64,000 nucleotides of DNA from Buchnera aphidicola (Brevicoryne brassicae) (GTDB taxonomy: Bacteria > Pseudomonadota > Gammaproteobacteria > Enterobacterales > Enterobacteriaceae): NCBI RefSeq assembly GCF_005082825.1, contig NZ_CP034882.1, forward strand, positions 212,932-276,931, in the 5' to 3' direction. Shown here one piece after another: positions 9,267 through 19,913 of the stretch. The translations under genes were made by a program, and so were the position numbers. Numbering within the stretch: position 1 is the stretch's first letter; each line of letters opens with the position of its first letter. The notes under the pieces are model-generated. The model saw only the letters and a program-made list of their open reading frames with translations. It made no database searches and was not told the DNA's origin.

Positions 9267-11897
9267 ATGTTAATCAAAATTTTTACTAAAATATTTGGTA
9301 ATCGTAACAATCGTATTTTAAATAAATTTGAAAAAATAGTATTTTCTATTAATAAACTAGAAAAAACTTTTAAGAATTTTTCAGATGAAAGGTTAAAAAA
9401 TAACACAAAATTATTTCGTTTACGATTAAATAATGGCGAAACCTTAGAAAATTTACTACCAGAAGCTTTTGCTACAGTTAGAGAAGCCAGTAAACGTGTT
9501 TTTAATATGCGTCATTTCGATGTTCAAATACTTGGTGGAATAGTGTTAAATAATCAATGTATTGCAGAAATGCGAACAGGTGAAGGAAAAACGTTAACTT
9601 CTACATTACCAGCTTATTTAAATGCATTATCTGGGAAAGGTGTTCATATAGTAACTATGAATGATTATTTAGCTCGTAGAGATGCTGAAAAAAACACTCC
9701 ATTATTTCAATTTCTTGATTTAAAAGTTGGTTTGAATTTGTCTGAAATGTCTTTTATATCTAAAAAAAATGCTTACTTATCTGACATTACGTACGGTACA
9801 AATAATGAATATGGCTTTGATTATTTACGTGATAATATGATTTTCTCTGCTGAAGAAAGAGTTCAAAGAGGATTAAATTATGCATTAGTAGACGAAGTAG
9901 ATTCTATTTTAATAGATGAAGCTAGAACACCTTTAATTATTTCAGGACCTTCAGAAAATAGTTCTGAGATATATAAAGAAATTAATAAAATTGTACCTTT
10001 TTTAGTTTTTCAAAAACAGGAAGATTCGGATTTTTTTCAAGGAAAAGGACATTTTTTTATTGACGAAAAATCAAGACAAGTACATTTAACAGAAAGAGGA
10101 TTAATTGAAATTGAAAGAATTTTGTTTGATAGAAAATTAATGGTAAAAAATGACTCTTTATATTCTTCAAATAATATAATATTAATGCATCATGTTTTAT
10201 CTGCACTTCGTGCTCATAAATTATTTATTCGAAACGTAGATTACATTGTAAAAGATGATAATGTAATTATCGTAGATGAACATACAGGACGTACTATGCC
10301 AGGAAGAAGATGGTCAGATGGATTACATCAAGCAATAGAAGCAAAAGAAAACGTTTCTATAAAAAATGAAAATCAAACACTGGCATCTATTACTTTTCAA
10401 AATTATTTTCGTTTATATAAAAAAATTGCTGGTATGACAGGAACTGCTGCAACTGAATCTTTTGAATTTAGTTCTATTTATAACCTTGATACTGTTGTTA
10501 TACCAACAAATAGACCTATGATTCGTAAAGATCTACCTGATTTAGTTTATATAACTGAAAAAGAAAAAATTAATTCTATTATTAAAGATATCCAAGAATG
10601 TATAAAATCAAATAAACCTGTACTAGTTGGAACAGTTTCTATTGAAAAATCAGAAATTATTTCTAAAGAATTAAAAAAATTGAATATTAAACATAGTGTT
10701 TTAAACGCTAAATTTCATGCTAAAGAAGCTGAGATTATAGCACAAGCAGGTAAATCTAAAGCTGTAACAATCGCGACTAATATGGCAGGACGGGGTACGG
10801 ATATAGTTCTTGGTGGTAATTTAGATGCAGAATTAAATAAATATATAGATAAAACCCCACATTTAATTGAACAAATTAAAAAAAAATGGCAAGAACAGCA
10901 TGATTTAATTGTTTCATTAGGTGGTCTACATATAATTGGTACTGAACGTCATGAATCACGTCGTATTGATAATCAGTTAATCGGACGTTCTGGTCGTCAA
11001 GGAGATAGTGGTTCTTCTCGTTTTTATCTTTCTATGGAAGATACCTTAATGAGAATATTTGCTTCAGATAAAATTATTCATATGATGCGAAAAATAGGAT
11101 TGTCTTTTAATGAAGCCATTGAGCATCCTTGGGTGACAAAAGCTATAGAAAATGCTCAAAAAAAAGTAGAAAATCGAAATTTTGATATTAGAAAACAATT
11201 ACTAGAATATGATGATATTATTAATGAACAGCGTTGTGTGATTTATTCTCAACGTAATAAGTTAATTGATGCAAAAGATATACAAAATATTATTAATGAC
11301 ATTTTATCAGATGTTTTAATTAGTACTATTAATACTTATCTTTCTGGTATAAAAGTAAAAGAAATAAAAAATATTATCAGTTTAGAAAAAAAGTTAAATC
11401 TTGATTTTCATTTGAATGTGCCTGTTTCTAGTTGGTTTAATATAGATTCTAGTTTGACAAGTAAAGATATTACAGAGAAAATTATTGATTTTGCAAGAAT
11501 TAATTATAAAAATAAAGAAAAGTTAATTGGTGAAAAAAATTTGCGAACAATAGAAAAATTTATTATGTTGCAAACTTTAGACTCTCTTTGGACAGATCAT
11601 TTATCAGCTATAGATTATTTAAGACAAGGTATTCATTTAAGGGGTTATGCTCAAAAAGATCCCAAGCAAGAATATAAACGCGAATCTTTTAATATGTTTT
11701 CTAACATGTTAGAATTATTAAAATACGAGGTAGTTTCTTTTCTTAGTAAAATTAACTTATCTTATGCAAAAAAATATATTAATGCGCATCAACATTTAAT
11801 ATCACCACCAATTTTTCATAATATTAAAATTAGTCGAAATATACTTTGTATTTGTGGTTCAGGAAAAAAATACAAGCATTGTCACGGTATTTTATAA
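9267..11897 (+). CDS. secA: Preprotein translocase ATPase SecA
   Basis: SecA is the motor that pushes unfolded preproteins through SecYEG. The 876-residue sequence is slightly shorter than E. coli SecA (901). Walker A is RTGEGKT (103-109) and the DEAD-type Walker B is [16 protein letters not shown]. Helicase motif VI is visible as [20 protein letters not shown], and the C-terminal zinc-binding tail that contacts SecB and phospholipid is kept (C861, C863, C872, H873). The E. coli upstream gene secM, whose stalling controls secA, is absent, though a stem-loop lies just before the start. Clients in this window would include DegP, BamA and MrcB. Confidence 0.98.
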   Translation: MLIKIFTKIFGNRNNRILNKFEKIVFSINKLEKTFKNFSDERLKNNTKLFRLRLNNGETLENLLPEAFATVREASKRVFNMRHFDVQILGGIVLNNQCIAEMRTGEGKTLTSTLPAYLNALSGKGVHIVTMNDYLARRDAEKNTPLFQFLDLKVGLNLSEMSFISKKNAYLSDITYGTNNEYGFDYLRDNMIFSAEERVQRGLNYALVDEVDSILIDEARTPLIISGPSENSSEIYKEINKIVPFLVFQKQEDSDFFQGKGHFFIDEKSRQVHLTERGLIEIERILFDRKLMVKNDSLYSSNNIILMHHVLSALRAHKLFIRNVDYIVKDDNVIIVDEHTGRTMPGRRWSDGLHQAIEAKENVSIKNENQTLASITFQNYFRLYKKIAGMTGTAATESFEFSSIYNLDTVVIPTNRPMIRKDLPDLVYITEKEKINSIIKDIQECIKSNKPVLVGTVSIEKSEIISKELKKLNIKHSVLNAKFHAKEAEIIAQAGKSKAVTIATNMAGRGTDIVLGGNLDAELNKYIDKTPHLIEQIKKKWQEQHDLIVSLGGLHIIGTERHESRRIDNQLIGRSGRQGDSGSSRFYLSMEDTLMRIFASDKIIHMMRKIGLSFNEAIEHPWVTKAIENAQKKVENRNFDIRKQLLEYDDIINEQRCVIYSQRNKLIDAKDIQNIINDILSDVLISTINTYLSGIKVKEIKNIISLEKKLNLDFHLNVPVSSWFNIDSSLTSKDITEKIIDFARINYKNKEKLIGEKNLRTIEKFIMLQTLDSLWTDHLSAIDYLRQGIHLRGYAQKDPKQEYKRESFNMFSNMLELLKYEVVSFLSKINLSYAKKYINAHQHLISPPIFHNIKISRNILCICGSGKKYKHCHGIL

Positions 11898-11952
11898 AAA
11901 CTTAATTCTTAAAATAAGTAATTAAAATAGTTTTTTTATAGGAAAATATTAA

Positions 11953-12352
11953 ATGAAATATATTAATGCAGCAATTGGAATTATTATAAAAAAAAAAGAT
12001 TTATATAACAAAAGGAAAGTGTAAACAAAATTTATGGGAATTTCCAGGTGGAAAAATTAAAAGACATGAAAATATAATACATGCATTAAAAAGAGAATTA
12101 TCAGAAGAAGTTGGTATTACAATATTAAAATTTAAATTTTTTCAATATAACAAATATGTTAATGTTAAAACAATTTTAAAATTATATTTTTTTTTAATAT
12201 ATAAATGAAAAGGAGAACCTTATAGTAAAGAAGGATATTTTTATCTTTGGGAATTTGTCTATAATTTAAATCCCTACGAATTTCCACAGACAAATTTCAA
12301 CGTTTTAAATTCACTTAAGAATAATGCCAATATTTTTGATGCTTCCATATAA
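11953..12352 (+). pseudogene. mutT: 8-oxo-dGTP diphosphatase MutT, frameshift plus nonsense
   Basis: MutT removes 8-oxo-dGTP from the nucleotide pool and prevents A:T to C:G transversions. The remnant starts at ATG 11953 (KYINAAIGIII) and loses frame in A10 (11988-11997). Homology continues one frame over: IYITKGKCKQNLWEFPGGKI, then the Nudix segment ALKRELSEEVGIT, so the GX5EX7REXXEEXGX signature remains readable. A second lesion, TGA at 12206-12208, stands where E. coli has the Trp of WEGEP; the frame then continues as KGEPYSKEGY to TAA 12350-12352. A9 would fix the frame but not the stop codon, so this is a genuine decaying gene. Its place after secA matches E. coli secA-mutT. Confidence 0.93.
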
Positions 12353-12394
12353 AAAAATATTAAAACATATTTAAAAATAAAATAGTTAAATATG

Positions 12395-13048
12395 TTAGTA
12401 AAATTTTGTTAAATAATTTTTTTTTATGTTTTTTATTTTTTTTTGATTATTCATTTTCGATAAATATGAATAAAAAGAATTAAAATAATAAACATACTTA
12501 TTTATTTTATAAATGCTATGTTTATTAAAAATAATATCGTCTGATACAGAAATTCTTTTTTTTCTACTTGCTTGTAATGCAATAATTTTTTTTGCTGTTT
12601 GTAGATTTATATTATCTCTTTTCATGATACGTTTTATTTGATTTTTTATAGTTGTATCTACTAAAAGAATTCTGTTTGGTTTTTTTTCTAGATTTTTTTC
12701 AATGAGTAGAGGTACTACCCAAAGGCACCAATTTGATTTAATAAGTTTTATTTGATTTTTACTTTCTTGATAAATTTTTGGATGTAATAAGTTTTCTAGC
12801 CATAATCTATAATTTTTATTGTTAAAAACATACTCTCTAAGTAAAAGTCTATCAATTAAATTATTTGAGTTTAATATTTTTTTTCCAAATTTTTTTTTAA
12901 TAGAATTTGATATTTGATAATTATTTTTTATTATATTTTTTGCAATCACATCGGTATCAATAACATTGATACCTATTTTTTTAAAACTATTAGAGACTGT
13001 AGTTTTTCCACTACCAATGCCTCCAGTAAGTGCTACAATATAAGTCAT
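12395..13048 (-). CDS. coaE: Dephospho-CoA kinase
   Basis: CoaE phosphorylates the ribose 3'-OH of dephospho-CoA, the last step of coenzyme A synthesis. The P-loop GGIGSGKT is at residues 9-16, followed by VIDTDVIAKNII, LHPKIYQ, VVPLLIEKN and RILLVDTT, all in the family order. The protein is 217 residues against 206 in E. coli, the extra length being a lysine- and asparagine-rich C-terminus. It is divergent from guaC across 72 bases. In E. coli yacG and zapD follow coaE; both are gone here. It ends 42 bases from the mutT pseudogene. Confidence 0.95.
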   Translation of the reverse strand: MTYIVALTGGIGSGKTTVSNSFKKIGINVIDTDVIAKNIIKNNYQISNSIKKKFGKKILNSNNLIDRLLLREYVFNNKNYRLWLENLLHPKIYQESKNQIKLIKSNWCLWVVPLLIEKNLEKKPNRILLVDTTIKNQIKRIMKRDNINLQTAKKIIALQASRKKRISVSDDIIFNKHSIYKINKYVYYFNSFYSYLSKMNNQKKIKNIKKNYLTKFY

Positions 13049-13120
13049 ATTCTTTTAATAAGTATTATTTTCCGTCATTTTAATATTTATATTATACATT
13101 TAAATTAGGATGCTATTTTT

Positions 13121-14170
13121 ATGCGTATTGAAGAAGGTGTTAAATTGGGTTTTAAAGATGTTTTAATCAGACCTAAACGTTCTACATTAAAAAGTCGTTC
13201 TCAAGTTGATCTTATTCGTGTTTTTTCTTTTAAATATTCTTCTGTTATATGGTCAGGGATTCCTATTATTGCTGCAAACATGGATACAATAGGGACTTTT
13301 CAAATGGCACGATCTTTATCTAATTTCAAGATACTTACAGCAATACATAAATACTATTCTCTTGAAGATTGGAAAAATTTTGTTATTTTATCTTCTAAAG
13401 ATATATTAAATCATGTAATTGTGTCAATTGGAATATCTACAGAGGATTTTATAAAAATTAAAAAAATTTTTTTATTATCTTCTGAATTGAAATATATTTG
13501 TATTGACGTTGCCAACGGTTATTCTGAACATTTTGTTTCTTTTTTAAAGTTAATAAGAGAATGCTTTCCTGATAAAATTATTTGTGCTGGCAATGTTGTT
13601 ACTGGAGAAATGGTTGAAGAATTAATAATTTCTGGAGCAGATATAGTTAAAGTTGGTATCGGACCAGGTTCAGTATGTACTACAAGAGTTAAAACTGGTG
13701 TTGGTTATCCTCAACTTTCAGCTATTATAGAATGTGCTGATGCAGCACATGGATTAAAAGGTCAAATTATTAGTGATGGAGGATGTTCTGTTTCTGGAGA
13801 TATTGCTAAAGCTTTTGGTGCAGGTTCTGATTTCGTTATGTTAGGTGGTATGCTTTCAGGTCACAATGAATGTTCAGGAGATATAGTAGAAAAAAAATCT
13901 AAAAAATATATGTTATTTTATGGAATGAGCTCTGTTGCTGCAATGCAACGTTATACAGGAGAAATGCGAGGATATCGAGCTTCTGAAGGTAAGACTGTAA
14001 AAATACCTTTTCGTGGTGATGTAGATTTTACTATACGTGATATTTTAGGAGGCCTACGTTCTGCCTGTACTTATGTTGGTGCAGAGAAATTAAAAGAATT
14101 AACAAAAAGAACTACTTTTATAAAAGTAACTGAACAAGAAAATTGTATTTTTAATATTTTTAAAGAATAA
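13121..14170 (+). CDS. guaC: GMP reductase
   Basis: GuaC reductively deaminates GMP to IMP with NADPH, letting guanine nucleotides feed the adenine branch. It is 349 residues, near the E. coli length of 347. The catalytic cysteine is C186 within [14 protein letters not shown], preceded by the (beta/alpha)8-barrel segment [16 protein letters not shown] and followed by the phosphate-binding [19 protein letters not shown]. With hpt it forms a small purine interconversion set. Two hairpins follow the stop codon, the second a strong terminator. Confidence 0.97.
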   Translation: MRIEEGVKLGFKDVLIRPKRSTLKSRSQVDLIRVFSFKYSSVIWSGIPIIAANMDTIGTFQMARSLSNFKILTAIHKYYSLEDWKNFVILSSKDILNHVIVSIGISTEDFIKIKKIFLLSSELKYICIDVANGYSEHFVSFLKLIRECFPDKIICAGNVVTGEMVEELIISGADIVKVGIGPGSVCTTRVKTGVGYPQLSAIIECADAAHGLKGQIISDGGCSVSGDIAKAFGAGSDFVMLGGMLSGHNECSGDIVEKKSKKYMLFYGMSSVAAMQRYTGEMRGYRASEGKTVKIPFRGDVDFTIRDILGGLRSACTYVGAEKLKELTKRTTFIKVTEQENCIFNIFKE

Positions 14171-14173
14171 AGC

Positions 14174-14256
14174 ATCTTATATTTAAGATTTTTATTTTTT
14201 AATAAAATCAATAAAATTAATTATATACAACATAGTTAATTTTATTGATTTTTTTT
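14174..14256 (+). terminator. Tandem terminators after guaC
   Basis: A small stem ATCTTA/TAAGAT (14174-14179 with 14184-14189) is followed by a T-rich run. Then a perfect 17-base-pair stem pairs 14204-14220 with 14236-14252 around a 15-base loop and ends in further T residues. Together they should isolate guaC from the aceE operon. The rest of the gap up to 14400 holds the aceE leader, with an AAGGA Shine-Dalgarno; the pdhR regulator gene found here in E. coli is absent. Confidence 0.75.
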
Positions 14257-14400
14257 AGAAGTGTATCATTAATATTTGATTTTTTTAACAATACATGTAA
14301 AGTTTTTTTTACAAATTGATTAAGAAATAATTTATGATAATTTTATATTAAATATTAATTCAAGTTTTTAAATACATATAATGTATAAGGAATTTATAGC

Positions 14401-17064
14401 ATGTCAGAACCTTTATATGATGACGTAGATCCAATTGAAACTAGTGATTGGATACAAGCTATTGAATCTGTCATTCGTGAAGAAGGTCGTGAAAGAGCTT
14501 ATTTTTTAATTGAACAAATTTTAAGAAAATCTAAAATCAATAAAATTGAATTTTTTAGATCTTTTTTTACTAGTGATTATATTAATACCATCTCTAGTGA
14601 AGATGAGTGTGAATACCCTGGAAATATCATTTTAGAAAAACGAATTCTTTCTGCCATTCGTTGGAATGCGATAATGATGGTATTACGTGCGTCGAAAAAA
14701 AATTTAGAGTTAGGTGGGCATTTGTCATCTTTTCAATCATCAGCAACAATATATGAAGTATGTTTTAATCATTTCTTCCAAGCTAAAAATAAAATAGATG
14801 GAGGTGATTTAGTTTATTTTCAAGGTCATATTTCTCCGGGTGTTTATGCACGTTCTTTTTTAGAAGGACGTTTGTCAGAAGAACAAATAAATAATTTTAG
14901 ACAAGAAGTTGATGGGAAAGGTTTATCTTCTTATCCTCATCCTAAATTAATGCCAAATTTTTGGCAATTTCCGACTGTATCCATGGGTTTAGGACCACTA
15001 TGTGCGATTTATCAAGCAAAGTTTTTAAAATATTTGCAAAATAGAGAATTAAAAAATACTTTAAATCAAACAGTTTACGCTTTTTTAGGCGATGGTGAAA
15101 TGGATGAACCAGAATCTAAAGGTGCTATTTCTATAGCTGTCCGTGAAAAACTAGATAACTTAATATTTATAATAAATTGCAATCTACAAAGATTAGATGG
15201 TCCAGTAATAGGAAATGGAAAAATCATAAACGAATTAGAAAGTTTTTTTTATGGTGCTGGATGGAACGTAATAAAAGTAATATGGGGAAGTAGATGGGAT
15301 AATTTGTTAAAACGAGACAAATCTGGAAGATTAATTCAGTTAATGAATGAGACGATTGATGGTGATTATCAAACTTTAAAATCCAAAGATGGTGCATATG
15401 TACGGAAATATTTTTTTGGAAAATATAAAGAAACATCAGAATTAGTTGAACATATGACTGATGAAGAAATATGGAAATTAAACAGGGGAGGACATGATCC
15501 TAAAAAAATGTTTAACGCTTTAAAAAAAGCGAAGGAAAAAAAAGAAAAACCAACAGTTATTTTAGCACATACCGTAAAAGGATATGGTATGGGAACTGCT
15601 GCAGAAGGTAAAAATATTGCCCATCAAATAAAAAAGATAAACATTAGTGGAATAACATATATTCGAGATCGTTTTAATATTCCTGTATCTAATAGTGACT
15701 TAAATAAATTGCCATATGTTACTTTTAAAAAATATTCTGAAGAATATTGTTATATACATGCCCAACGAAAAAAATTAGGAGGTTATATTCCTTTTCGTTT
15801 ATCTAGGTTTACTCATAAACTTATCTTACCAGATTTAACAGATTTTAAAGCATTGTTAGAAGAACAAAATAAAGATATTTCCACAACTATAGCTTTTGTA
15901 CGTGTCTTAAATATCATTTTAAAAAATAATTTTATAAAAGATTTAATAGTTCCAATTATCGCTGATGAAGCACGTACTTTTGGAATGGAAGGATTGTTTC
16001 GAAAAATTGGTATTTATAGTTCTAAAGGTCAAAAATATGTTCCTCAAGATCGTGAACAATTAGCTTATTATAAAGAGTCAAAAAAAGGTCAAATATTACA
16101 AGAAGGAATAAATGAATTAGGTGCAGCTGCGTCTTGGTTAGCTGCTGCAACTTCTTATAGTACAAATGATTTTCCTATGATTCCATTTTATATTTATTAT
16201 TCAATATTCGGATTTCAGAGAATAGGAGATTTGTTTTGGGCTGCTGGAGATCAGCAAGCAAGAGGGTTTTTAATTGGGGGTACTTCAGGAAGAACAACTT
16301 TAAATGGTGAAGGATTACAGCATGAAGATGGACATAGTCATATACAATCTTTAACAATTCCTAATTGTATATCTTATGATCCTGCTTTTGCTTATGAAGT
16401 TGCTGTAATTATACAAGATGGATTAAGACGTATGTATGGTCCGCTACAAGAAAATATATATTATTATATTACTACAATCAATGAAAATTATCACATGCCA
16501 GCTATGCCTAAAAATGTAGAAGAAGGTATTTGTAAAGGTATTTATAAATTAAAAACTTTACGTGGTACAATGTCAAAAATACAGTTAATAGGTTCTGGTG
16601 CTATTCTACGTTCTGTTTGTGAAGCGGCGGAAATTTTATTAAAAAATTATTCCATAACAACATATATCTATAGTGTCACGTCTTTTACAGAATTAGCTAG
16701 AAATGGTGAAGATTGTGAAAGATGGAATATGTTACATCCTAATAAAAAAAATAAAATAGCATATATTAAACAAGTAATGAATGATAATCCTGCTGTTGCA
16801 GCAACTGATTATATGAAATTATTTGCAGAACAAATTCGTCATTATATTCCAGCTAAAGAATATTATGTTTTAGGGACAGATGGTTTTGGTCGTTCAGATA
16901 GTCGTGATAAATTACGCAATCATTTTGAAGTTAATGCTCATTACATTGTAGTAGCTGCTTTAAATTTATTAGCAAAATTAAATAGTATTAAAACTAAAGT
17001 AGTAGAAGATGCAATTGTTAAATTTAATATTAATGTTAACAAAATTAATCCGCGTTTAGCTTAA
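14401..17064 (+). CDS. aceE: Pyruvate dehydrogenase E1 component
   Basis: AceE decarboxylates pyruvate with thiamine diphosphate and passes the acetyl group to the lipoyl arm of AceF. The 887-residue length is identical to E. coli. The ThDP motif GDGEMDEPESKGA starts near residue 230 and ends in the expected N-rich IINCNLQ. Histidines of the active site lie in YFQGHISPGVYAR and LQHEDGHSHIQ, and the C-terminal domain shows YVLGTDGFGRSD. It is first in aceE-aceF-lpd. The transcriptional repressor PdhR of E. coli has no counterpart here, so the operon is probably constitutive. Confidence 0.98.
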   Translation: MSEPLYDDVDPIETSDWIQAIESVIREEGRERAYFLIEQILRKSKINKIEFFRSFFTSDYINTISSEDECEYPGNIILEKRILSAIRWNAIMMVLRASKKNLELGGHLSSFQSSATIYEVCFNHFFQAKNKIDGGDLVYFQGHISPGVYARSFLEGRLSEEQINNFRQEVDGKGLSSYPHPKLMPNFWQFPTVSMGLGPLCAIYQAKFLKYLQNRELKNTLNQTVYAFLGDGEMDEPESKGAISIAVREKLDNLIFIINCNLQRLDGPVIGNGKIINELESFFYGAGWNVIKVIWGSRWDNLLKRDKSGRLIQLMNETIDGDYQTLKSKDGAYVRKYFFGKYKETSELVEHMTDEEIWKLNRGGHDPKKMFNALKKAKEKKEKPTVILAHTVKGYGMGTAAEGKNIAHQIKKINISGITYIRDRFNIPVSNSDLNKLPYVTFKKYSEEYCYIHAQRKKLGGYIPFRLSRFTHKLILPDLTDFKALLEEQNKDISTTIAFVRVLNIILKNNFIKDLIVPIIADEARTFGMEGLFRKIGIYSSKGQKYVPQDREQLAYYKESKKGQILQEGINELGAAASWLAAATSYSTNDFPMIPFYIYYSIFGFQRIGDLFWAAGDQQARGFLIGGTSGRTTLNGEGLQHEDGHSHIQSLTIPNCISYDPAFAYEVAVIIQDGLRRMYGPLQENIYYYITTINENYHMPAMPKNVEEGICKGIYKLKTLRGTMSKIQLIGSGAILRSVCEAAEILLKNYSITTYIYSVTSFTELARNGEDCERWNMLHPNKKNKIAYIKQVMNDNPAVAATDYMKLFAEQIRHYIPAKEYYVLGTDGFGRSDSRDKLRNHFEVNAHYIVVAALNLLAKLNSIKTKVVEDAIVKFNINVNKINPRLA

Positions 17065-17076
17065 GAGGTAAAAACA

Positions 17077-18288
17077 GTGGATATTGAAGTAAAAATGCCT
17101 GATATTGGTTTAGAAGAAGTAGAAGTTATAGAAATATTAGTAAAAATAGATGAAAAGATAGAACTAGAACAAGGATTAGTAACTGTAGAAGGAGAAAAAG
17201 CTTCTATGGAAATACCATCACCTATATCAGGAATTGTAAAGAATATTCATATAAATATTGGAGATAAAGTTAAAACATCTTCTGTTTTAATGATTTTAAA
17301 TTCTAATCATATGAATGTTAATGTAGAGAATAAAGATAAAGATTTTCTAGATATAGAAAAAAAAATATCAAATAAAAAAATTTCTGTTAAATCTGATTAT
17401 TTTGAAAAAAATGTTTTTGTGCATGCAACTCCGGTTGTAAGACGTTTAGCAAGAAATTTAAATATTGAATTAGATAATATTATTCCAACTGGTCCTAAAA
17501 ATCGCATTTTAAAAGAAGATGTAGAATTATATATAAAGCAATTTAAATCCAAAAAATCAAATAAAAATCATATACTTAATTCTAATTATCTGAATGAAAT
17601 AGATATAAAAGAAATTGAACTAAGTAAACTTCAAAAAGTTACTGGTAATAATTTAGAAAAAAATTGGAAAAATATACCTCATGTAACACAATTTGATGAG
17701 TGTGATATTACGGTTTTAGAAAAATTTCGTCAAACATACAATTCTGAAAATAGCGAAAATAATAGTGTTACAATACTAGTATTTATATTAAAAGCAGTCG
17801 CTTTTGCATTAGAAAAATTTCCTCTTTTTAATAGCTCTTTGTCTAATGATAAAAAAATTATTTTGAAAAAATACATTAATATAGGAGTTGCTGTAGACGT
17901 AAAAGATGGTTTATTTGTACCTGTATTAAAAAATGTTAATAAAAAAAGTATTCAAGAACTATCTTCTGAATTAATATTTCTTTCAGAAAAAGCACGGAAA
18001 AAAAAATTAAATCAATCTGATATGACAAAGGGATCTTTTACAGTTTCTAACTTAGGTGGAATTGGAGGTAGTTGGTTTTCTCCAATTATTAATGCACCTG
18101 AAGTAGCTATTCTTGGAATTTCAAAATCTAATGTAAAACCATTATGGAATGGTAAAGAATTTATTCCTTCTTTAATGTTGCCATTATCTTTATCTTATGA
18201 TCATCGTGTAATTAATGGAGCTGATGCAGCACGTTTTATTATATTTATTGGCAAATTACTTTCTAATATGCATTTTTTAATTATGTAA
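17077..18288 (+). CDS. aceF: Pyruvate dehydrogenase E2, dihydrolipoamide acetyltransferase (single lipoyl domain)
   Basis: AceF is the core of the pyruvate dehydrogenase complex and moves acetyl groups from E1 to CoA. It starts at GTG 17077 with a GAGG Shine-Dalgarno, 12 bases after aceE. There is one lipoyl domain (residues 1-80, lipoyl lysine K41 in GEKASMEIP), then a short linker. A peripheral-subunit-binding domain follows (about 108-150: VHATPVVRRLARNLNIELD), then the catalytic domain ending in SYDHRVINGADAARF with H376. At 403 residues it is far shorter than E. coli AceF (630), which carries three lipoyl domains with Ala/Pro linkers. All catalytic parts remain. Confidence 0.97.
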   Translation: MDIEVKMPDIGLEEVEVIEILVKIDEKIELEQGLVTVEGEKASMEIPSPISGIVKNIHINIGDKVKTSSVLMILNSNHMNVNVENKDKDFLDIEKKISNKKISVKSDYFEKNVFVHATPVVRRLARNLNIELDNIIPTGPKNRILKEDVELYIKQFKSKKSNKNHILNSNYLNEIDIKEIELSKLQKVTGNNLEKNWKNIPHVTQFDECDITVLEKFRQTYNSENSENNSVTILVFILKAVAFALEKFPLFNSSLSNDKKIILKKYINIGVAVDVKDGLFVPVLKNVNKKSIQELSSELIFLSEKARKKKLNQSDMTKGSFTVSNLGGIGGSWFSPIINAPEVAILGISKSNVKPLWNGKEFIPSLMLPLSLSYDHRVINGADAARFIIFIGKLLSNMHFLIM

Positions 18289-18340
18289 CTTATTATATAT
18301 TAATAAAAAATTTATTTAAATTTATTTTTAAGAGGTTATA

Positions 18341-19762
18341 ATGCATCAAAAAATTTATGGACAAGTTGTTGTTATTGGAGCAGGCCCAGCTGGTTATTCT
18401 GCAGCTTTTCGTTGTGCGGATTTAGGCTTAGATACTATTTTAATCGAACGCCATGATAAGTTAGGTGGTGTATGTTTAAATGTAGGCTGTATTCCCTCAA
18501 AAACTTTATTACATATAGCTAAAGTAATTAAAGAAGCACAAGAACTAGATAAAACAGGTGTATCATTTAATTCTCCAGTAATTAATATTGAAAAAATTAG
18601 AAATTGGAAAGAAAGTATTATTAATAAGTTGACTGATGGTTTATCAAGTATGAGAAAAAAAAGAAAGATAAAAATCATTCAAGGAAATGCTATTTTTGAT
18701 ACTGATAAAAGTATTTTAGTAAAAAATAAAGAAGACGTATTTACTGTTTTTTTTGAAAATGCCATTATTGCAACAGGTTCACAACCTATTAAAATTCCTT
18801 CTATTCCTCATAATGACAAAAGAATTTGGGACTCAACTGATGCTTTAAGATTAAAAAATGTACCCAACCGTTTTTTAATTATAGGTGCAGGCATTATTGG
18901 TTTAGAAATGGCTACAATATACAGTGCATTAGGTTCAAAAGTTGATGTAATTGATCGTTTTAAACATTTCTTACCTTCAGTAGATCAAGATATTAGTAAC
19001 ATATATAAAAAGTCTATTAATAATAGATTTAATTTAATATTAAATACTCACATAGATAAAGTTAATATTACAGAAAATTCTTTAATGGTGAAGATGATAG
19101 AAAATAATATTAATAAAGAAAATATATCTTATGATGCAATATTGTTAGCAATTGGAAGAATTCCCAATGTTAATCAACTAGGATTAGATAAAATAGGATT
19201 AAAAATTAATAGTTTTGGATTTATTGAGACAAACAAACAATTAAAAACAAATATACCTCATATTTATGCTGTTGGTGACGTAACAGGTCCACCTATGTTA
19301 GCACATAAGGGCATACATGAAGGACATATTGCAGCAGAAGTAATTTCTGGTAAAAACCATTATTTTGAACCAAAAGTAATTCCATCTGTTGCATACACTG
19401 AACCAGAAATTGCTTGGGTAGGATTAAATGAAAAAGAAGCTAAGTCAAAAAATATAGATTATGAAGTTGCGATTTTTCCTTGGTGTGCTTCTGGAAGAGC
19501 TATAGCTTCTAATTCTATTATGGGTATGACAAAATTAATTTTTAATAAAAATAACAATCAAATTATAGGTGGTTCTATTGTAGGTACAAACGCCGGTGAA
19601 TTAATTGGCGAAGTGACTCTTGCAATTGAGATGGGATGTGATGCAGAAGACATTGCATTAACTATTCATTCTCATCCTACTTTACATGAATCAATTGGTT
19701 TATCTGCAGAAGTTTTTCAAGGTACTGTAACAGATTTGTTGAATTTTAAATCTAAAAAATAA
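18341..19762 (+). CDS. lpd: Dihydrolipoamide dehydrogenase (E3)
   Basis: Lpd reoxidises dihydrolipoamide with FAD and NAD+, serving pyruvate dehydrogenase and normally 2-oxoglutarate dehydrogenase. The protein is 473 residues against 474 in E. coli. The FAD-binding VVIGAGPAGYSAAF is at residues 9-22, the redox disulfide C45/C50 is in GGVCLNVGCIPSK, and the NAD-binding IIGAGIIGLEMATIYSALG follows. The active-site base lies in HSHPTLHESIG near the end. It ends the aceE-aceF-lpd operon and is followed by a strong terminator. Confidence 0.98.
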   Translation: MHQKIYGQVVVIGAGPAGYSAAFRCADLGLDTILIERHDKLGGVCLNVGCIPSKTLLHIAKVIKEAQELDKTGVSFNSPVINIEKIRNWKESIINKLTDGLSSMRKKRKIKIIQGNAIFDTDKSILVKNKEDVFTVFFENAIIATGSQPIKIPSIPHNDKRIWDSTDALRLKNVPNRFLIIGAGIIGLEMATIYSALGSKVDVIDRFKHFLPSVDQDISNIYKKSINNRFNLILNTHIDKVNITENSLMVKMIENNINKENISYDAILLAIGRIPNVNQLGLDKIGLKINSFGFIETNKQLKTNIPHIYAVGDVTGPPMLAHKGIHEGHIAAEVISGKNHYFEPKVIPSVAYTEPEIAWVGLNEKEAKSKNIDYEVAIFPWCASGRAIASNSIMGMTKLIFNKNNNQIIGGSIVGTNAGELIGEVTLAIEMGCDAEDIALTIHSHPTLHESIGLSAEVFQGTVTDLLNFKSKK

Positions 19763-19763
19763 C

Positions 19764-19812
19764 TTTTTAAGTTATCTAATGAATTTTTTTATTAGATAAC
19801 TTAAAAATTTTT
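19764..19812 (+). terminator. Terminator after the aceE-aceF-lpd operon
   Basis: A perfect 17-base-pair stem (19764-19780 with 19791-19807) and a 10-base loop begin two bases after the lpd stop, followed by T5. The core is AAGTTATCTAAT/ATTAGATAACTT. The flanking A and T runs are symmetrical, so it could also stop speD transcripts coming from the other strand. Confidence 0.85.
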
Positions 19813-19913
19813 ATAAATATAAAATTTAGAATTAGAAAGTAACAAATTTTTTAAAAAATGACATCTTAGAAAGATTAAATATTAATTATATTAATTGTTA
19901 ATCTAGATTAGAT

